NCBI RefSeq assembly: GCF_901709675.1
Contig: NC_051088.1
Location: forward strand, 3,853,164 to 3,917,163
Origin: Syngnathus acus
Lineage: Eukaryota; Chordata; Actinopteri; Syngnathiformes; Syngnathidae
Length of the DNA stretch: 64,000 nt
Direction: 5' to 3'
Positions 60,038-64,000 of the stretch are shown here, in pieces (within the stretch, counting starts at the first letter, position 1; each line of letters begins with the position of its first letter). A program made the translations under genes and the position numbers. The notes below the pieces were generated by a model. The model did no database searches and was not told where the DNA came from. It worked only from the letters and a program-made list of their open reading frames with translations.

Positions 60038-60116
60038 GGAACCTGATTAGCTCAGTTGTAAAGCAAGCGTCTTCTAACACGAACCCTTACTCTGGAGTTC
60101 AAATCCTACCTCCAGA
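60038..60116 (+). tRNA. tRNA-like remnant (probably not functional)
   Basis: A box A-like TTAGCTCAGTTGTAAAG and, about 40 bases later, a box B-like GGAGTTCAAATCC have tRNA spacing. The anticodon arm is not clean and the acceptor ends do not pair well. It is likely a decayed tRNA gene or SINE head, caught between the hAT interior and the LINE. Confidence 0.3.
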
Positions 60117-60119
60117 CCT

Positions 60120-62280
60120 GCATGAACTCACTGACACTGTCACAGGATGTGAGGATCTGTGTGTGCAGACTAAGACCTTCTGCACGTACAACAACGACAA
60201 ACCTTGGTTTACACCGAACCTCAGGAGGCTGCGCAAAGTCAAGGAGGAGGCCTACAGGAGCGGCGACCGCGACCTGTTCAAGCAGACCAGAAACACACTC
60301 AGGAAAGCCAGGAGGTGTTACGGGGAGAGCCTGAAGAGACACCTCTCTGCCGATCCTGATCCCTCAACAGTGTGGAAAGGTCTGCAGAGCAGCTAAACAG
60401 GTTCTACTGCAGGTTTGATCGGTCCTCCCACACAACGGGACTTCCTGCAGCACAATCTACATACTCACCTCTCCCCACAACTGCTCTGTCCACACCTCTA
60501 TCAACGTTGTCACCCACACTCTCTCTTGCAGAGGCCGCGCCCGCACTTCAGATCCGCGAGGAGGAGGTGCGCCAGATGTTCCGGAGACAAAAGACCAGGA
60601 AGGCACCGGGCCCAGACAGCGTGTCTGCTTGAAAGTCTGCGCTGAGCAGCTGGCGCCCACCTTTGCACGGATCTTCAACCGTTCTCTGGAGCTGTGTGAG
60701 GTGCCCTCGTGCTTCAAGAGCTCCACCATCGTTCCAGTGGCCAAGAAGCCCGCCATCACAGGTTTGAATGACTATAGACCTGTCGCACTGACATCTGTGG
60801 TCATGAAATCTTTCGAGAGGTTAGTGCTGAACCACCTGAAGGATGTCACGGGCCCCCTGCTTGACCCCCTGCAGTTTGCCTACCGGGCAAACAGGTCAGT
60901 GGATGATGCGGTCAACATGGGACTGCACTACATCCTGCACCACCTGGACACCCCAGGAACGTACGCCAGGATCCTGTTCGTGGACTTCAGCTCGGCGTTC
61001 AACACCATCGCTCCTGACATCCTCCAACAGAAGCTCATCCAGCTTGCGGTGCCTGCCTCCACCTGTCAGTGGATCACCAGCTTCCTGACCAACCGGAGAC
61101 AGCGTGTGAGGCTGGGGGGCATCACATCTGACACCCGGACCACCAATACTGGAGCCCCTCAGGGGTGCGTCCTCTCCCCACTGCTCTTCTCTCTCTACAC
61201 CAACGATTTCTCCTCAGGTGACTCTCCTGTGAAGCTCCTGAAGTATGCAGACGACACCACTCTCATCGGACTGATCCAGGACGGTGATGAGACTGCGTAC
61301 AGACAGGAGGTGGAGCGGCTGGTCCACTGGTGCAGCCAAAACCACCTGGAGCTGAACCCGCTCAAGACCGTGGAGATGACAGTGGACTTCAGGCGTGACC
61401 CTTCACCACTTTTACCCCTCACTATCCGCAGTAATACTATTCTCTCCACAGACACCTTCAAGTTCCTGGGAACCACAATCTCTCGGGGCCTGAAATGGAC
61501 CGGCCACATATATTCCGTCCGGAAGAAGGCCCAGCAGAGGCTTTACTTCCTGAGACAGCTCAAGAAGTTCAACCTGCCGCGGACCTTCTACACTGCCATC
61601 ATCCAGTCTGTCCTCTGCACCTCCACCACTGTCTGGTTTGGATCGGCCTCCAAACAAGACAAGCACAGACTGCAACGGACAATCAGGACTGCAGAAAAGA
61701 TAATTGGAATCAACCTCCCATCTATCCAAGACTTGTACCTGTCCAGGACCAGGAAACGTGCAAGGAACATCTCTACAGACCCTTCTCACCCAGGTTGCAG
61801 TCTGTTTGAACTACTCCCCTCCGGACGGCGTTATAGAGCTCGGTACGCCAAAACCAGCAGACACAGAGACAGCTTCTTCCCCCAGGCTGTTGCTCTGATG
61901 AACTCACACCACTCTTAGAGTCTCAGAGTCATTACTGTGCAATAACATCCTGCTCTCCACACCTTTTAAAAATGTGTCTACACTGTTTGTACTACTATGT
62001 GTCCTCTCTGCATCCATTGCAGCCTTGTCATCCTGGATAAGGGACCTTCCCATCTGTGGTCTCTTCTCAAGGTTTCTCATTTCCCCTAGCTGGAGTTTTG
62101 AGTTTTCCTTGCCCTTTTGGGAGTTTAAGATCAGGGGATGTTTGAGAATATTTGCCATTTTCACATGTCCTGAGTGTTGTTAGTCACCTAAATGTTGAAC
62201 AGAGGGTGTGATTTACCGAAGTCAAATTCCTTGTTTGGCACGCTCAAACATGGTGAATAAAAAAAATCTTGAATCTTGAA
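60120..62280 (+). mobile_element. L2-like non-LTR retrotransposon, 5' truncated
   Basis: The order is: the end of the endonuclease-RT linker (KPWFTPNLRRLRKVKEEAYR, RKARRCYGESLKRHLSADPD), the reverse transcriptase (listed separately), then a 3' UTR with 'ctcaaggtttctcatttccc' and a terminal TTGAATC repeat at about 62265-62280. The endonuclease domain is missing. Its 3' UTR matches the minus-strand tail at 16683. It is nested inside the hAT element. Confidence 0.85.
60163..61918 (+). pseudogene. L2-like reverse transcriptase ORF, frame-broken in its upstream part
   Basis: From 60629 to 61918 one frame stays open for 429 residues and holds all RT motifs: [85 protein letters not shown], and the YADD box in [13 protein letters not shown]; a C-terminal extension follows to the stop. 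Upstream, the segment [20 protein letters not shown] lies in another frame and joins by a short deletion near 60628. A further stop and frame change occurs near 60395. The RT core itself is intact, which suggests a recent insertion. Confidence 0.85.
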
Positions 62281-62359
62281 TTTCAGCTTGGAGCTGCTTC
62301 ACTTTATCAGCGCGGTTACTCCCTGTTAGCTTGTCGTATGTGTCAGCATGTTTAGTCTA

Positions 62360-62596
62360 CTAGTGTCTCTTTAGGTTGAAATCCTTAAACAAGGCAACGG
62401 TCTCTTTAGAAATTAGACAAACACAATTGCCTTGATTTTCAGCGAAGAAGTATTGTAATTCCCATTTCTCTTGAAAGCGACGGCCCTCAATGTCAACTGT
62501 CCTCGTTTTCTTTGCAGTCGCCATGGCAGAAATGAGCGGCGAGGGGTGGTGCTGCCACCCTTTGGTAATAGGAGGAATTACAGGTTCAAGTTTCAT
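62360..62596 (-). pseudogene. hAT transposase N-terminal fragment
   Basis: The minus strand reads AMATAKKTRTVDIEGRRFQE, then KWELQYFFAENQGNCVCLIS, then FKDFNLKRH. This is the BED-like finger at the start of hAT transposases of the GTF2IRD2/ZBED type. It belongs to the element at 59489-62730; the downstream catalytic part was not found. Confidence 0.75.
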
Positions 62597-63469
62597 TTTT
62601 TTTTTTTATATATTCAGTTTGACAGTGCAGGCGGCCCATAAATAATACATTATAAGACCGAAGCTGCGGGCCATATGAAATCTGATCGGGGGCCGGATTT
62701 GGCCCGCGGGCCGGACTTTGGACATGGCTGGGCTAAACGATAGGTATGCTAACGTGACATAAACACAAACGAAGAGCTGAGAACGGGCCTGACGTAACAT
62801 TCAGAGTTATTCAAATAACTATTACATAAATAACACGTTTATAAAACCACTCCAATTCATTAAATCCATCGATCGTCCTTTATGGAAACGATGCCGCGTA
62901 TGCGCCGCGCCGCTGACGTCTAAATATTCTAAATATTCCACAGAGACCCATATAACGATATATAAAGTATATATCAAATAACTATCACATAAACAACAAT
63001 ATTATCAAACCATCTGTGTCACTCCAAATCATTAAGTCCATCGATCAAATTCCTCGTCCGCTGACGTCACTTGAAATTCAAATACAGTAATCCCTTGCTA
63101 CATCGCGGTTCGTTTATCGCAGTTTAACTTTTTTATTTTTTTTTATTTTGAAAATTTGTGAAAAAATTCACGTATAAGTCGCCCCCCCACCCAAACTATG
63201 AAAAAAACCGCAAATCCGAAAATTACGGTACACAGCAGTTTTTTTTAAACTTCATCCACGAATGAACTGGACCGACTCTTTTTTCCTTTTGTTTTCCACT
63301 CATCTCTTACAGTCTGACAGGTACATGATACATAAGAATAGTTTTGTAGTTCGTGCATTTACAAACAATTACAGTAATTTACACTTGCATGTATCCATGA
63401 ATATGTGACTGATAGCTTTGTGTTGCACTGGCTATACTGTGCATATATTAGGATGATTAATGGGCTGGT

Positions 63470-63809
63470 GGCTTTCAAAAAAGGCGCTTGGTAGTGACAC
63501 GCGATGATGCTGCTGAAGCCGCGCACTCGCGGTGAGAGAGCAGGACATGCATCTCAAGCACGCAGTCAATCCGGCCACGCTCTTGCGTGCAAACTCGTCC
63601 GATTTTGCCCCCAGATGAGCGATTAGGAAGGAAGCAAGACGGTGAGGAGGAGGAGGAGGAGGAGAAGGGGGAGGAGCGAGCAGCATCTGCGAACAAACTG
63701 GATCTTTTGGTCCATTGCCTCTTTTGGGAGGCTGGCTGCGGCCTGTGGATTGTCAACGGAAGCCTCGAGCTGGATTGGAAATGTCACAACAGCGACGTGC
63801 TAGCTGGTG
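63470..63809 (+). other. Candidate first (5' UTR) exon of a gene to the right
   Basis: A GC-rich, CpG-containing island follows AT-rich sequence, with a purine-rich GAGGAGGAG block at 63641-63665. It ends at a consensus donor, GCTAGCTG followed by GTGAGTCTGC near 63807. An open frame from 63587 crosses the donor without a recognisable domain, so a non-coding leader exon is the more likely reading. Confidence 0.3.
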
Positions 63810-64000
63810 AGTCTGCACGAGCTGCTGTGCTTGTGCACACAGCAGACGTAGAAGCTGGCTTGTGACCAACGAGACAATTCAGGCACATTTGCACAGACTT
63901 GTTGGAGCTGATTGCTGACGGTGATGACTGGCTAATCAATCATCTGGAGCGCGATATGCTACTCCACTAGTTGTGATGATGCTTTTGAACCCATAGCTCC

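Larger units (their letters stand above)
59489..62730 (-). mobile_element. hAT (Charlie-like) element nested in the TIR element
   Basis: The left end is CAGGGGTGTCCAAA and the right end TTTGGACATGGCTG, imperfect inverted repeats. The perfect 8-bp duplication GGCTAAAC occurs at 59481-59488 and 62731-62738. The ends include GGGCC-rich subterminal words. A minus-strand transposase fragment remains near the right end. A LINE at 60120-62280 was inserted later. Confidence 0.9.
59306..63230. mobile_element. TIR DNA element of the TACCGTAAT family, copy 4, carrying nested insertions
   Basis: The left end TACCGTAATTTTCGGACTAA and the right end CCGAAAATTACGGTA are inverted repeats. The native interior (59330-59488 and 62739-63200) contains the same 'ggtatgctaacgtgac' and 'tcgatcaaattcctcgtcc' blocks as the reverse complement of copy 2 (11277-12349). 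A hAT element (59489-62730) interrupts it, and that in turn holds a LINE. Confidence 0.85.

Noticed and set aside
60038-60116. Functional tRNA gene
   Set aside because: Box A and box B are visible, but the acceptor stem and anticodon arm do not fold convincingly, and it lies between nested transposons; kept only as a low-confidence remnant.
1-64000. CRISPR arrays, operons or prokaryotic signals
   Set aside because: No regularly spaced repeats with unique spacers are present, and the genes are clearly intron-containing vertebrate genes.

Overview
The window looks like chromosomal DNA of a ray-finned (teleost) fish. The genes are vertebrate genes split by canonical GT-AG introns. The spaces between exons are filled with teleost-style repeats: hAT, Tc1/mariner, L2/Rex-like LINEs, tRNA-derived SINEs, and dense (CA)n, (CT)n and (GATA)n tracts. 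The species cannot be named from the sequence alone. I followed exon phases by hand.

Layout, left to right, all four protein genes on the + strand. (1) 2750-15935: the transcription factor gene atf7, complete except for the first coding exon(s), which lie left of the window; a probable long 3' UTR runs to a polyadenylation signal near 19640. (2) 19975-25000: a repeat-rich spacer with a 5'-truncated LINE, a solitary 5S rRNA gene copy and a Tc1-like transposon that carries another repeat inside it. (3) 26219-36630: a single-CRD galectin-like gene whose predicted N-terminus is a membrane anchor, an unusual architecture; one exon junction is out of phase by one base. (4) 39996-45352: a ten-exon ECM2/ECMX-family gene with a long Asp/Glu tract, an RGD motif and leucine-rich repeats. 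(5) 52601-57589: a seven-coding-exon biglycan gene with no Ser-Gly dipeptide in its N-terminal region and a GTNNGT tandem donor after coding exon 1. (6) 59306-63230: a nest of mobile elements three layers deep. (7) 63470-63810: a GC-rich stretch that may be the first exon of a gene to the right.

Functionally, atf7 is a stress-regulated nuclear bZIP factor. The ECM2-like and biglycan genes encode secreted leucine-rich repeat matrix proteins, and their adjacency fits the known clustering of small leucine-rich proteoglycan genes with ECM2-type genes. The galectin would sit at a membrane if the anchor exon is truly spliced to it. I see no prokaryotic features, CRISPR array or viral gene. The most unusual items are the predicted membrane-anchored galectin with a degenerate sugar-binding motif, its 1-nt splice-phase anomaly, and the biglycan tandem donor combined with the missing glycosaminoglycan attachment site.
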